NCBI RefSeq assembly: GCF_040954645.1
Contig: NC_092810.1
Span: 12,448,377-12,512,376, forward strand
Direction of reading: 5' to 3'
DNA length: 64,000 nucleotides
DNA from: Diabrotica undecimpunctata
Lineage: Eukaryota; Arthropoda; Insecta; Coleoptera; Chrysomelidae
Both the position numbers and the translations under genes were made by a program. Below are positions 24,671-36,509 of this stretch, in pieces. Below the pieces are notes generated by a model. That model did not search any database. It saw only the letters and a program-made list of their open reading frames with translations, and was not told the DNA's origin. The stretch's first letter is position 1; every line of letters starts with the position of its first letter.

Positions 24671-24671
<1 letters not shown>

Positions 24672-24960
24672 CAAGACAGTTAAGATTTAAATTCACGTAC
24701 AGGGAGCTTGCGCATCTGTTTATACGTATTTTGGCCCAATAGGCCTCATTAGAACGGCTGTCGCAAACGCTCTGAACGTGAAATAAATCTTTTTGTCTTA
24801 GGAAGCAACTGTAACATGGCTTCGTATAGACGCAATGTAGCGACATCTGATAATAAAATCGTAGACTAATTTTTGAAACCAAATTCAAGAATTCTGATTT
24901 AATCTGTGCCTTCTAAGAATTGCAAGGCAAAACAGACGTTGATAAAGATGTTAAGAAAAA
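24671..24960 (-). mobile_element. Inverted third copy of the hammerhead-bearing repeat
   Basis: Reverse complement of sequence equivalent to 20643-20930: the end of B-type sequence, then the hammerhead region. The core is mutated (CTAATGA, and AAAA in place of GAAA). On the right it joins RTE sequence at ATGGGGACGACC, that is, at the same R-P codons where the other copy joins an RTE LINE. Confidence 0.7.
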
Positions 24961-25128
24961 CATGGGGACGACCACCAACACGCTGGATGGACGACATTAG
25001 ACGAATATCCAAGAAATGGCAACAAGAAGCACAGAACCGTGAAGAGTTGGGAAAAATGAGAGAGACCTATGTCCAGCAGTGGACAGAAGAGGTTGCATGA
25101 TAATGATATATATATATATATATATACA
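24955..25128 (+). mobile_element. RTE-type LINE 3' end with (TA)n tail
   Basis: Encodes WGRPPTRWMDDIRRISKKWQ, QEAQNREELGKMRETYVQQW and TEEVA-stop, the standard RTE C-terminus, followed by ATGATAATGATATATATA, a microsatellite tail passing into (TA)n. Confidence 0.8.
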
Positions 25129-26082
25129 GTATATACTGTGTAACGTAATACCAATATAAAGAGTATCTTTTCATTAAATGTTTTAATAGTAAGTTTCAAA
25201 TTTTAGCTACTGCTATCAAAAATGAGAGTGTTTCTTTATTTCCTGTCAAATCATGCACGATGGACGTAGCCAGATTTGATTCTATACCCCTGATTTATTT
25301 TACAGTTTTGCCCCTTTTATTATGTATTATAGCACCTACGGTAAATTAACATCAAACTTCTTTTACGTTTTTAGCAAGATTTGATAATCAAAGATTTTGT
25401 ATAGTTTAAAGGACCTTTAATATTTATTTTCTTATTTATATTTTGACAGTCCTTTTGTCTTAAAATTAAAATTCCAAGAAAACTTAAAGAAATATTTTTC
25501 TACGTACAACATATACAGATTTCAAAACTTTACATACTACTTTTATAAGTTGCAACCGATTATATAGAGCGAAACCTTTTTGTACAAAAGAATGCGGAAA
25601 CCGTATATCAAATATTACCTGTACAACTCGAGAGAAAATACCGACGTTCTCTACCCGTGTATTCCAGGTTGTGTATAAGGTTATTACTTTATAAACCGTC
25701 ATTAGATAGGGATTCGGAAACACGAAAAAGGCAAAATATAAATAAAGCGGATTTGGATATAAAACCAATAAAAACGAAAAGTTTCACGTTGTAACAGGGC
25801 TGGCTTGACATGAGAACAGAATTTATGGACTGTTTCGATATTAAAACGAAAACATTCGGTAGTCATGCGGCAAAATCAAAAACGTATGAACCTTTTGCAT
25901 ACCTACGCACCTACCGATTGAAATATAGATCCATGAAACTCGATTTAAAACATAATTTGAGACCTGATGGAATTTAACAATTTAAATTCATTCTATTTGA
26001 TTATTTTAAATTAATACAACAATTTCTGTTTTTATTAGCAACACAAACACATGAGTAATAGCTATTTATTGTACAAGACGAT
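25129..26082. other. No recognisable gene
   Basis: AT-rich. The 94-codon minus frame at 25484-25768 has hydrophobic content but no family I recognise, and no splice or start context. Confidence 0.35.
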
Positions 26083-27485
26083 AAAATTATACTTTATCTT
26101 CGAGAGGGTTTTTTAGCGTCGAGATGTCAGTCGAGACGCTAATTATGCTCGAGAAGATAATGCGATTCTATCGTCGTGTGCAAAACAACAGTTTTTTCTA
26201 CAGCCAGACTTCAAGTTCAGGTGAAAAATAGAATTTCAAAGAAAATTGAAATTGAAAATTGTCAAACAAATGTTACGTTTTGGTTTTTGCGGAGAATATT
26301 GTTGCGTTTTGTGTACAAAGTAAATAAATACGAAATGGATGGAAAAGAATTGACACAAGAAAAGGAAAACCTGCCATCAGATGTAGAAAATGCAGCGTTG
26401 GAAGCAGAAAGTTTATTGTTTCCACAAAAATCTATAATGATGTATGAGAAAGAATACCAGTCTTTTAAAAAGTGGAAAAGCATTAAGAATATCAATGGCG
26501 TGAGTGAAAAAATACTTCTGGCGTATTTTTCTGAAAAGTCGAAGAAAGCGATGCCATCGTCATTATGGTCGTATTATTCGTAGCGTACGTTGTTGGTGAA
26601 TGAAAATTGTGACATTTCTAAATTCAGTAAGTTAACCACCTTACTAAAAAACCTGAGTGGAGGATACAAAGCTAAAAAGTCCAAAATCCTGGAGTCAGAT
26701 GACATTATTAAATTTCTGACAGAAGCTCCTGATGACGTCTATTTGTTGATGAAGGTTATTGCTATTTTTGGTGTGCATGGAGCGACTAGGTCCGATGACT
26801 TGTACACGTTAGAAGTGTTTAACGTGGACGACAGAAAATCGGTGATAATCGTTTTATTATCTGATACTAAAACCAAGCAGGAAAGAAAAGTGGACTGAGT
26901 TTCTTGGAAATTGTGAGAAAGTATATTGCCTTGCGCCCCAAAAACGTACCTTACAGTAAGATTTTTGTAAATTATCGACAGCAAAAGTGCACTACTCAAC
27001 CGGTGGGGATTAACACTATATATAATATCCCCAAGAAGATCGCAAATTTTTTGAAACTTGCAAATTCAGAAATGTACACGGGGCATCATTTCCGTCGTTC
27101 TTCAGCTACTATATTCGCAAATTCTGGAGCTGATCTAGTAAAAGTTAAACGTTTAGGTGGATGGAAATCGTCATCTGTTGCAGAATCTTACATTGAAGAG
27201 TCAATAAGCAATAAGATTGCTGTATCCAAGTGTATTTTTGGCGGGCCAGAAAATCAATCCAGTACCTCTAATCTCTAAGTGTTTAAGCAAACGAGTACAA
27301 GTTGTGATGCTCCAAAAATAGATATTTCTAATAATGTTTTTTGTAAAATTTTTATTGTTTTTAATCCTTAATGTGTTTGAATTTGTAAATTTTATTGAAT
27401 AAAAAAAAGTTAAAACATTTTATTCACTCTTGCTGTTAAAGTGTCACTTTATCTACCCTTGCGGTTAAAGTAATACTTTATCTAC
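26083..27485 (+). mobile_element. Crypton-type (tyrosine recombinase) element with flanking palindromic motifs
   Basis: The recombinase gene is bracketed by a repeated 19-base motif of dyad character: left AAAATTATACTTTATCTTC (26083-26101), right AAAGTGTCACTTTATCTAC (27438-27456) and AAAGTAATACTTTATCTAC (27467-27485). The two right copies lie 29 bases apart in a GCKGTTAAAG context. A foldback (ttatcttcgag at 26094 pairing with ctcgagaagataa at 26148-26160, and tagcgtc with gacgcta inside) starts in the left motif. Whether these are recombination sites or element ends is inference. Confidence 0.5.
26335..27278 (+). pseudogene. CryptonI-like tyrosine recombinase
   Basis: A site-specific recombinase of the tyrosine family, as encoded by Crypton transposons of insects. 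The frame starts MDGKELTQEKENLPSDVENA, continues with a helical N-terminal region (YEKEYQSFKKWKSIKNING), and reaches TAG at 26581. The same frame reopens at 26590 with KFSKLTTLLKNLSGGYKAKK and EAPDDVYLLMKVIAIFGVHG then ATRSDDLYTL, holding the first catalytic Arg. A frame change near 26900 leads to FLEIVRKYIALRP, YTGHHFRRSSATIFANSGAD (HxxR), then VKRLGGWKSSSVAESYIEES with the nucleophilic Tyr. All core residues are therefore present, but one stop and one frameshift disable it. Confidence 0.75.
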
Positions 27486-27774
27486 TCAAAACAGTTGTTA
27501 TAGCAACAACATTAGCTATGGAAAAAATATGTTTTTTCGTTATTTATGTTAGGATCAGGACTATATTATGTCCACTTTTATGCCAAGTAGAGTTTTTTTG
27601 CAACAAAACACAATATGTGTGTCACTAGTAAACAACAAACGGTTATTACATTAGCTGTCATATCACCTTTATAATATCTGCCATAGTTGCAGACGAAGAA
27701 TTTGGAACAATAAATATTAGAGCACTTTCTATAAACTACAAATAAATCTAAGAAAAATTATTATTATAAGGAGG
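27486..27774. other. No recognisable gene
   Basis: AT-rich sequence between the Crypton motifs and a Penelope-type terminal repeat; nothing supportable. Confidence 0.35.
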
Positions 27775-28125
27775 AGTTACGTTCATCAAGTCCTCGTAGA
27801 CACATCGTCCAGCAACTTCATGTGGAGTCATACGTCGCCATGTTAACAAATCCGCTGGTAATTTTAACATCATAACATTTAATACCATATAATGTAAACT
27901 AAATTTAAACAAACAATTTTTAACGGATTTTTACCCACATATTTAGTGGCTCAATACATGTATACCCACCTAGTGCACTGATGATGGAATATTGATTCCG
28001 AAAACGTTTTGTGATATATACCGATTGGGTTTTTAAATTATATACCTGTTATAAAGGATTTTTAATAAAATTTTTTGTGATATATGGTATTTAGCCAATC
28101 ACAGGAACTTAGATTCCTTGTGAAC
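27775..28125 (+). mobile_element. Penelope-type terminal repeat, isolated
   Basis: Matches in layout the terminal repeats at 33785-34190 and 41620-42180: ttacccacatatttagtggctc, a CTGATGA...GAAAACGTT segment, ggg-tttttaaa, and an end ggtatttagcca..cacagg...ccttgtg. The hammerhead-like core is at 27978-28003. No coding part adjoins it. Confidence 0.6.
27978..28003 (+). ncRNA. Hammerhead-like core (Penelope type)
   Basis: CTGATGA, an unpaired T, stem GGAAT/ATTCC with loop ATTG, then GAAA and AACGTT as a self-complementary stem III. An extra base between core and stem II departs from the canonical motif, so activity is uncertain. Confidence 0.45.
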
Positions 28126-28139
28126 CATAGAAGAAGTCA

Positions 28140-29015
28140 ACACAAAATACGCAAGGATCAAAAGAAGAAATGAGTTTTTAGTAGAGGAAGAACACTACAC
28201 AAATTCAATAGAAGTCGCCAAAATCATTAGGAAATTAAAAGGAAGCAGAGCACCAGGACCAGAAGAAATACACAACATCGCCCTCAAAGAACAAGCTAAG
28301 AAGATAATAGTACAACTGTACTATATCTTCAAGTACTGCTTGGAAAAAAGACATTTCCCAAGTAATTTAAAACACACCAAGATCATCTCTCTACTGAAAC
28401 CAAGGAAAGATGGAAGACCGGAAACCAATACATATTTCATGTCCACATTGGCCACATACAGGCCAGTATCTCTCCTTGAAACAACTGGAAAATAAAAAAT
28501 CATCTATAGAAGAATAATGAAACATGCAGAAAAAAAAAAGAATTATCCAGGAGGATCAATTCAGATTTAGAAGAGGAAGAAAATGCGAACTTTAAGTAGC
28601 AAGAATAATCAGCGACACGAAGATAAAGTAAAACATAAGACAAAGAACAGGAATGGCCATACTTAACATAGAAAAAGCATACGACACGGTTTGGAAGAAG
28701 GCACTAATCTTCAAGATGGACAGAGCTGGACTACCATATTACATAGGCAATGTATGTGACATGTATTTAACTAATAGAACTTTTCAAGTTTCAGCTGACT
28801 AAAAGATGTCGATGATCCAAGAAATCCAAGAACGGATGCCACAGGGCAGTATTCTCTCGTTCATTTTATATAACATATTTATTTCAGACTAATCAACAGA
28901 TCCAAGAACATCTAAAGCCCTCTACGCAGATGATACGGCAGTGTATGCAATAGGAAAGGACGACAGAAGAATAGTCAGAAACATAGAAAATTGCCTCGAA
29001 AAAATCACAAAATAC
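28140..29015 (+). pseudogene. Jockey-type LINE reverse transcriptase remnant
   Basis: In shifting frames: IIRKLKGSRAPGPEEIHNIA, YRPVSLLETTGK, then MAILNIEKAYDTVWKKALIF (RT motif A), MPQGSI (motif B) and ALYADDTAVYAIGKDDRRIV (motif C). Spacing and motif wording fit the Jockey/I group, not RTE. Many stops. Its right side is cut by the mariner transposon at about 29016. Confidence 0.7.
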
Positions 29016-30058
29016 ACTTCTACAATCTACATTTTTCTGACGAAATTGATTTGCAGCTTCAATTATTCTAACCCTTAATTGTTGTTCGTCCTCTATTGTT
29101 ACAGAATACACTTTCTCTTTCATAAATCCCCAAAACCAAAAGTCCATGGGGTTAAGACCTGGTCTTCTGGGTGGCCAAGAAATAGGTGCGTTACGACCCC
29201 TTTCAATCCACCGACCAGAATACTGCCTGCAAAGGTATTCCCGAACTTCATTACTGTAATGCGGTGGAGCGCCATCTTGCAGAATCCACATATTTTGCCT
29301 TATTCACTTTTTCCAAATACACTTGTAAATCGTTTGCCAAGAACTGCAAATAATTATCACCATTTAAATTGTTAGGAAGAAATACTGGGCCTATTATATT
29401 GTTATCCACAATTCCTGCGCAAACATTAACTTTGAAAGTCCTTTGGTGATGAGTGGTGTTTTTGGCGTGAGGATTTTCGTCGGCCCAAATGTGCTGGTTA
29501 TGATGGTTTGTTAATCCATTTCTACTGAAGGTAGCCTCGTCGGTAAACAAAATATTTCTAATAATATTAACATTTTGAGTATTTTTTATTAACAACCAAT
29601 CGCTAAATCCAATCCTTTTAGGGAAATCTTTAACCAATAACTCTTGAACCGTTGTTAAGTGATAGCATTTAAGTAGCTGATCCTTCAAACGTCTACAAAC
29701 TCTTACGTGGGGAACATTTAGTTGAGCAGCTATTACCCTTGTACTTGTTCCAGAAACTTCTTCAATGATTTCTAAAATGTCTTCATCAGTTGCATCCATT
29801 ATTGGACGACCACTATTGCCAACAACTTGCGGTTGGAATGTACCGGTTTCCCGTAATCGACGATCAATGGTCAGAAATAATCGTCTATCGGGTGTATTTC
29901 GATTGGGGTATTTTACTACATAACGCCTTGCGGCTGCTGCACTATTTCCTTGACATTCGCCTACGATATTCCCGATAGTTTATCGAAATCATAATTTAAT
30001 TTGACCCAACTTACCAAAAGATAAATGCATTTTGCCATTTCCTGAAGTATGTAGGCCA
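29016..30058 (-). pseudogene. DUF4817-type mariner transposase
   Basis: A Tc1/mariner-like cut-and-paste transposase read from about 30058 downward. N-terminal DUF4817-like helix-turn-helix: ECQGNSAAAARRYVVKYPNR, NTPDRRLFLTIDRRLRETGT. Second HTH: VSGTSTRVIAAQLNVPHVRV. Catalytic domain: RNILFTDEATFSRNG (first Asp), WILQDGAPPHYSNEVREYL (second Asp) and WPPRRPGLNPMDFWFWGFMK, where the third acid (usually SPDLTP) is Gly, encoded GGT. A one-base frame change occurs near 29285, and the first codons are also broken. The C-terminus runs into Jockey LINE sequence. Confidence 0.8.
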
Positions 30059-31867
30059 TTGTAATATCAAAATTTTTAATATTAATCTTATTCACACAAT
30101 AAATGATAGCTTTAAATTATTGACTATTATTGATGGAACTGTTTGTAATTATTGTATCCGTAGAAAGTAGTTGTAATTTTATGGCGAACTAGGAAAAAAC
30201 TAGTCGAAAAAGTGGCAAAAAAGTTTTAAAAATAATGTGTTAAACTAATGATGCCACAAAATTTATTTAATTTAAACGTACTCAAAAGTTTGGGGGGATT
30301 TAGAGCTGCACACCCCCCTTAAAATTTTTTTGTGAGCTTAGATTTTGTTGTTTCTTTTGTATGAAAAATTCTTTCAGAACAAGAAAGTAACGTGTCCATT
30401 TTTATTACAAAATGTCATATAGTTTAGGAGATAATTTAAAAAAACAATTTTTATTTTGACACTTCAAAGGCTGTAACTTTTTTTGTGTACACTTTTGTAC
30501 TAAGGTAAGTTAGATTCAGTCAATTTATTTTTGTCCTCGGAATGCATTATTTTATTTAACATTAAACCTAGTTATACTAACCGAAATAAAACATAATTAA
30601 AGCAATAGCCGAAAAATGAGAGATAAAATGAGGGTAACAATTTTGAACCAAGATATTTAATAAATTAAGGAAGAGTTAAAGGGAAATACATTTTTTATTA
30701 GAGTTAATTAAAACTACCTTTGCTAAAGCTTTTTTTTATTATTAAACTTTAATTTCAAAAGTCTCGTTCAAGTTCGATATTGCAGGAAAATTAAGTATCA
30801 AATCAATTTAGTTTGATATAACTGGTCAATATCTAGATGCTGACATTACTCTGAAAATTACGTTATTGGAGATCTGCCATTAATTTGATATTTACTCAAT
30901 TTTAGTATGAATAGGTAATTAAATACTGTGAATATTGTACGATTGTATTGAACAATAACGAAAGATATGCACTGCTGGAATTTCATAGCTTAAATAATTT
31001 ATCGATAACTGGGTTAAATAAATAAAATAGTTCTGGGCCAAAATCAAATGTAAAAAGGCTGTTTACATTTCAAACATTCCTATAGCTTACGTTTCGAAAA
31101 CTAAATCGTGAATAAAAATGATACAGTGTAGATCATAGAAATTATCAAAGAAAAATCCTTTTTCGATAAACTGATACATGTATCTAACAACGGCTTTTGA
31201 TACATGTTGTGGTAACAATAATAGGTAATAAATAAAATATGCAAGGGACTAAACATCATTTTTTATTTATAAACATTTAAAAACAATATACAAATAATGC
31301 AAAATCGGTATTTGTTTATAAATACTAAAGGTGAAGGCCAGTAAAATATATGAACAAGTGACAAAGTTTATTTAAAAAACACGGAAAATCCTTTATAGTT
31401 TACTTTACATTCACACAATAAGAATAATCCCTCACTCATATATATCCCCTTACACTCACATACCCAGATAATTGCATGGTTCATCCAAAGCCAAGCCACA
31501 CAACAGATTCTTCTTTTGATTATTCACAATACTTTAGTAACGTCCACACTCTTTAACATAACTGCCCAACTAAAATGACCAACCATCCCCCTTAATTTTT
31601 CCTTTACAGTTACAGTTACAATTTTAGCTAAATAGATTCACCCTATACCCATTAGTTTTGTTATGTCATACATTCCATATTCCATACATTCATAAACTTA
31701 TAACTTATATTTTTCAGGTAGCAAATTGCTTTAACTAAGATCATCACTCCCCTCATGTATAAACAAGAACTTCAAGGATTTTTTATACATAGCCAGGGGC
31801 ATATCAAATAAATCTTATACATATATACAATAAAAATCTTTAGTTCTTCACTAATCAATTCAGATAT
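30059..31867. other. Long stretch without a recognisable gene
   Basis: AT-rich. 30059-30340 is probably the 5' untranslated part of the mariner element. 31250-31720 is less AT-rich with cytosine-rich tracts but no open frame. No repeat boundary could be assigned. Confidence 0.35.
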
Positions 31868-33560
31868 TGTAACATTCTTTTTATATAATTAAAATTTTAA
31901 ATAATTTTGAATCCTTTTTCCCCTACTGCTGAGATGCCGATGGCGTTTTTGCAAATAATATATAGGGGATCGTTTAGATCATTAGAAAATTTTATTGTAC
32001 TCTTTCGACTTTCCGAATAACGGAATTCTCACGTACCTATAGGTCGTACTTATCTAAAGACGGCGGGTTGGTTAATACACGGTTAATTCTTTCCGGTCAG
32101 GCGGGTTCTTTTTGATAAATTTGGTAAATATCGTCGAAGGCACGTTATAGTAATTTTCTGTGAGAAGTTAATCCGAAAGGATTTATTTTTTATCATGTTC
32201 CTAGCTAGAAGAGTACCGTTATTTTCGATATAGTTAGAACTTTTACCTTCCTAGAAATACATACAGGCTGTTCTGTCATTTTAAGTGATGGTTATCTCAC
32301 CTTTTTTTTTGGTGGAAGCTTCTGAAATTTTAAGAGGAAGAATAGCACTTATGGCAAGGCGATCTTTGCGTAAAGCCGCTTGCTGATATTACCGTCTCTG
32401 TGTTATCTTACCTTCTCTGTGATTTTTTTTATACACTTAAATGTTTCAGTTCTTAATCTAATACCATATTAGATTAAAGATTGGTATAAACTACCTTTAA
32501 GTTAATTAACTTCAGTGTTTAATACAAGTAAAGTATTTAGCTTCAGTGAAGAGTGTAGCAGTCATCAAGACTTATCGTTAGTTATCATAATCATTTTATC
32601 TTCAACTATCTGGGCGAATCTCAACGACTATTTTTTCTCCTGTACTTAAGGTTAACTACTGAGTTAACATTCAATCAAGGATCATTTAACATTTTTATAC
32701 GAATTTTTAATAAACTATTAAGAACTTTTAAATTAAGAACATTTAATTCTCAGTTAATCATTAAAAAACAGTGCAATATAGATAATTATCTTGAAACCAA
32801 ATGCGGCTGGTTTATTTTTATAATATAGAATTCTTGTAACCTTTTTATTATTCTTTGTTATTATCTTATTCTTGTATTCTTTTGAAGTGTTAGCTTTAAT
32901 TAACTTTGTTTTATTTGCTAGTCATTTTTTTTTAAATTTAGTGTACCTGTTATTTCGAGATAAGTCCATAAACAGCAAAGAGAGATTTTTATCAGCATTA
33001 GTTGAATTTTCTTAAATATTATCAGGCTCTCTTTGCTGATAATTTAATTTGTGCCTAATTTTATTATACTGCATTTGAAAAGGTATTTCCTAATTATAAT
33101 ACTGTTTATTGTTATGTATACCACCATTCAATAATTGATGGTGCATTTTTTTTACATGTATGTACATTCAGCTGCATATATCATAGTGGTGTTGAATATA
33201 TTGTTTTGTTTTATCAATGAATTTTATTTCTTGACTCCTAATAAGTTTCCTGATATAACAATACTTTTGAATGTTTGTTTATTATATTAAATAATTATTA
33301 TACTTTCGACCAGAAGAAAGATCAGGCTGATTAAGTTTTAACGGAGTCCACCTAATATATTTATTAATTGTTTATGTATTATTTTCTAATATCTATTATC
33401 CTGTTCTACCTTTAGTTATTTCGTCCATTGGACCCATTCCCGGTTCCAAAAGCTAGTTTCAAACCCACGACTAGCTCTCCACCAACCATCTGGCTATCTT
33501 CCGCAGTGTCTCTATTGGTGACCTTTCTAGCACCATCCAAAAAAGGTTTCCGAGGTTACA
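31868..33560. mobile_element. Solo LTR of about 1.7 kb, copy 1
   Basis: A 1693-base unit starting TGTAACATTC and ending CCGAGGTTACA, so TGTAAC and GTTACA form a perfect 6-bp terminal inverted repeat. It is flanked by ATAT at 31864-31867 and 33561-33564. A related unit with the same ends is at 42925-44679. The last ~140 bases (from tttcgtccattggaccc) are the best conserved between them. No gag/pol adjoins, so it is a solo LTR, probably Ty3/Gypsy or BEL type given the 4-bp duplication. Such long LTRs are unusual. Confidence 0.75.
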
Positions 33561-33784
33561 ATATCTGTGTAGTTGGTTGCCTACCTATATTCATAACTTT
33601 TATCAACCTTTTAATCCACCTACAATAATACCCAATACTACTGTTATTATTAATCAAATTTTAACATATTTAATTTTATATATTGCTGGCTAATGTCATA
33701 TTTAGACACTTACCTCCAATACATTGACTGCTTTGTTCCGACTTCCGTCCTAACATGTCATTTTAATAAGTTTCTATCAACAAG

Positions 33785-34190
33785 TTCTCAAAGACACTTC
33801 GTCTAAGGTCTAGTAACCCCAGTAGTGTCTTACGTCATCCTAATTTTTAGTTATCAAAAATGTAACTTAGTTAATTAAATAACATTTAAATGGTTTTTAC
33901 TCACGCATATAGTGGCTTCAAACATGTACAACCAGTACGTATTGGCCACATTTTTTGTAATAACTTTGGTCAGAATTTTATCTTTCATGTTTGATTTAAT
34001 AAAGTGGGCATACTTTTTAGAATAGCACTGATGATGGAATAGTTATTCCGAAAACGTTCAGTGATGTAGTCCGATAGGGTTTTTATTAATATAGCTTTTA
34101 CAAAGAAATTTTTAAATAAATTTATGTGATACAACTACATGAATTTAGTTTCCCTGTGGATTTTATTTTTATCCGAAGTCACACTGTAAT
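33785..34190 (+). mobile_element. Penelope-type terminal repeat, isolated
   Basis: Contains ggtttttactcacgcatatagtggct, the hammerhead-like core at 34028-34053, gggtttttattaatatag and the terminal gaatttagtttccctgtggatttt, the same order as in the Penelope element at 38246-42180. No coding part adjoins it. Confidence 0.6.
34028..34053 (+). ncRNA. Hammerhead-like core (Penelope type)
   Basis: CTGATGA, T, stem GGAAT/ATTCC with loop AGTT, GAAA, AACGTT. Compared with 42019 (GGAAC/GTTCC) one stem II pair changes as a compensated T-A to C-G, supporting a conserved RNA hairpin. Confidence 0.45.
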
Positions 34191-34549
34191 TTAAAAAGTC
34201 GATTATAGAAAGAGGAAAGAACAACAAGGTAAACAAAAATATTATCAAATCTGACGCTGCAAACGACAGCCTTTGTTATTTTTATCTAGTAGCAAAAAAA
34301 TAATTAAATATTTCGAATAAGAGGGAAAAATCATAATTGGAGAATATGTTTTGAGTTAGAGTTTAGTCAGTTCTACAAAACAAAATTTTAACGGTAATAA
34401 TACGTATTGTTTGTGTTAAATTTTGCTAAACTTTGACGTGCGAAATCAAATTTATTGAATTCATATAGAATCATAAACCGAAAAATATCAAATATTGCTT
34501 TAATAAAGGTGTTAAAATATTCAATTTTTTTTTTATTTCAACTTTAACG

Positions 34550-35899
34550 TGCTCGGCTACTATGGCCACTTACACAGGTACTATAACATGAATTTTCATT
34601 ACACAAACATATACAATGTCTAAATTAAAATCTAATTATATTTTTTGATTAAGTGTTCATCTCTAAGGAATTGTAGCACAGCTTTTATTTGGTCAGGGTT
34701 GTTTAGGATATCTCGTACTTCACTTTTGAGTTTGTATTGTAATCTTCTGGCCAAATTTTGATGGCATTCAGTGAGAATATGTTTGATTGTCAAATATGAT
34801 TGGCAGATTTGACAGAAGGGACGGATGCTAGAGGACATTAGGTAGCCGTGTGTGAGTTTTGAATGTCCTATCCGAAGTCGTCTTATCACAATGAGATCTC
34901 GTCTTGAGAGGGCTGAATAGTCAAATGTAGGCTGACTGGTTATTGACGGTTGTATTTCGTGTAAGATCGAACGGTTAGAGTTCCAATGCTGCTGCTAAAG
35001 GAGTCTGGTTCTTCTTTTAATATATGATTTTAGGTCCTTACAAATTTGAATTTTATCGGTGATTTCAGGTGATGCTGTAGCAAGTTTAGCATAGTGATCT
35101 GCAGTTTCATTGCCTTCTATACCAATATGAGATGGCAGCCAGATTATTGTAACTGTTATGTTTTGGGACAAGATAATTTGGTAAGAGTCTAGGATCTTTT
35201 GGACGATTGAATGATCAGTAAATATATTTTTGATAGAATAGATTGATGCTAAAGAGTCTGTGCATATGGCAACCTGCTTATTAGGTGGAGATATATGGTT
35301 AAAAACTTGCAATATACTAAATAATTCGCCAGTATGAACGCTGCTGATGGCTGGTATAAGTGATGACTTAATTAGTGAATGAGAGGTTGTAACAGAGCAG
35401 CCTACTCCTGTGTCATTTTTTAAGGCATCCGTGTATAATATTAGGTCGTATTTATTTGTATCTATAATGTCTTTAAATGCATTTATAATGATCTCTTTCG
35501 GATGTTTATTTTTATCGAAGTTGGTGAGCGAGGTGTTAAATTTGGGCGTGGACATGATCCAAGGAGGAGATGGAGGGAGATAAAGAGGAAGGGTATGTGT
35601 AAGAGAGATATCATTAAGTGTCTGTGCTAAAATTAGTGGAATAGGTTTTATTGGTGGTAAGAAATTGGTATTGTGTAAATTATACGTGGACATTACAAAT
35701 AAGGGATGCACTGGATTAGAGGGGTTAGCTGATACCGATGCTGCATAAGAGAGTAGCAGTTGTTTTCGTCTTATACAAAGAGGAGGTTCGTTAGCTTCGC
35801 AATAAAGATTATCTACAGGACTAGATCGAAAAGCGCCAATACAAAGACGAAGGGCTGTGTTGTGAATTAAGTTTAGAACGTTAATATATGTTTTGGAGG

Positions 35900-35902
<3 letters not shown>
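34550..35902 (-). mobile_element. I-clade-like LINE, 5'-truncated
   Basis: Minus-strand non-LTR retrotransposon 3' half. It holds the region after the RT, an RNase H domain and a C-terminal zinc knuckle, features of the I-type group. A (TA)n at 35903-35951 abuts its 5' break. The 3' end lies near 34550, past the stop at about 34632. Confidence 0.75.
34632..35902 (-). pseudogene. LINE RNase H and zinc-knuckle protein
   Basis: Frame starts inside the post-RT region (YINVLNLIHNTALRLCIGAF, SSPVDNLYCEANEPPLCIRR). RNase H follows: YDLILYTDALKNDTGVGCSV (first Asp), SVHTGELFSILQVFNHI (Glu), VAICTDSLASIYSIKNIF (Asp) and IIWLPSHIGIEGNETADHYA (final Asp), so all four acidic positions are present. A single in-frame TAG after IKRRTRLL interrupts it, then the same frame resumes with IRRLRIGHSKLTHGYLMSS and the knuckle CQICQSYLTIKHILTECHQ. 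RNase H would remove RNA from the cDNA hybrid. Only one nonsense codon separates this 3' half from being open. Confidence 0.85.

Positions 35903-35951
<49 letters not shown>
35903..35951. repeat. (TA)n microsatellite
   Basis: TA run between the I-like LINE break and the left arm of a Penelope-type inverted repeat. Confidence 0.95.
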
Positions 35952-35953
<2 letters not shown>

Positions 35954-36046
35954 TCAAATGATTTTTTCGACCGTACTGTTTTAAATATTGATTTAGAGTA
36001 TCAGCAATCGGTCAGGAAATAAAACTCTATTTGTTTAGTCTCAATA

Positions 36047-36074
36047 TTTCGTCACGATTTTGTGACTTCTTCAG
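36047..36074 (-). ncRNA. Hammerhead-like core, second Penelope family
   Basis: CTGAAGA, A, stem GTCAC/GTGAC with a six-base loop, GAAA, then ATAT and GAGA, the last pairing with TCTC upstream of the core as a short stem I. Sense relative to the GIY-YIG frame. Confidence 0.45.
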
Positions 36075-36509
36075 GAGAAAACTGTAAATTTATTAGAATA
36101 ATTAATGATTATATGTAAACAAAATGAATATTTTAATACTTACAACTATAAGAATGAAAATTTAAATTTTTCTTGCATATCTAAATAAATGACATATTTT
36201 TGTTTGATTTTATTAAGGAGTTATGGTAACCGCAATATGTTATAGAGTGAATTCCCGTTGTACAATTTTCAGCGAGTAGGTTAAAATAAACAATTACTAT
36301 GACAGTATTATTCATTTTATAAAGTGGAAAGATGGAATTAATAAAATTGAGAAAGAATCAGGAACACGATAAATTGATCTATAAAATGTAATTGATGGTA
36401 TGTAGTCAGTTACTGCAATACTGATATTTAGGAATGTAATAAAATTATAGGTACAGTTACTAGAGAATTACTATAATAAGTATGTGTTTAAAGGTTAAGA
36501 TCTATCATA

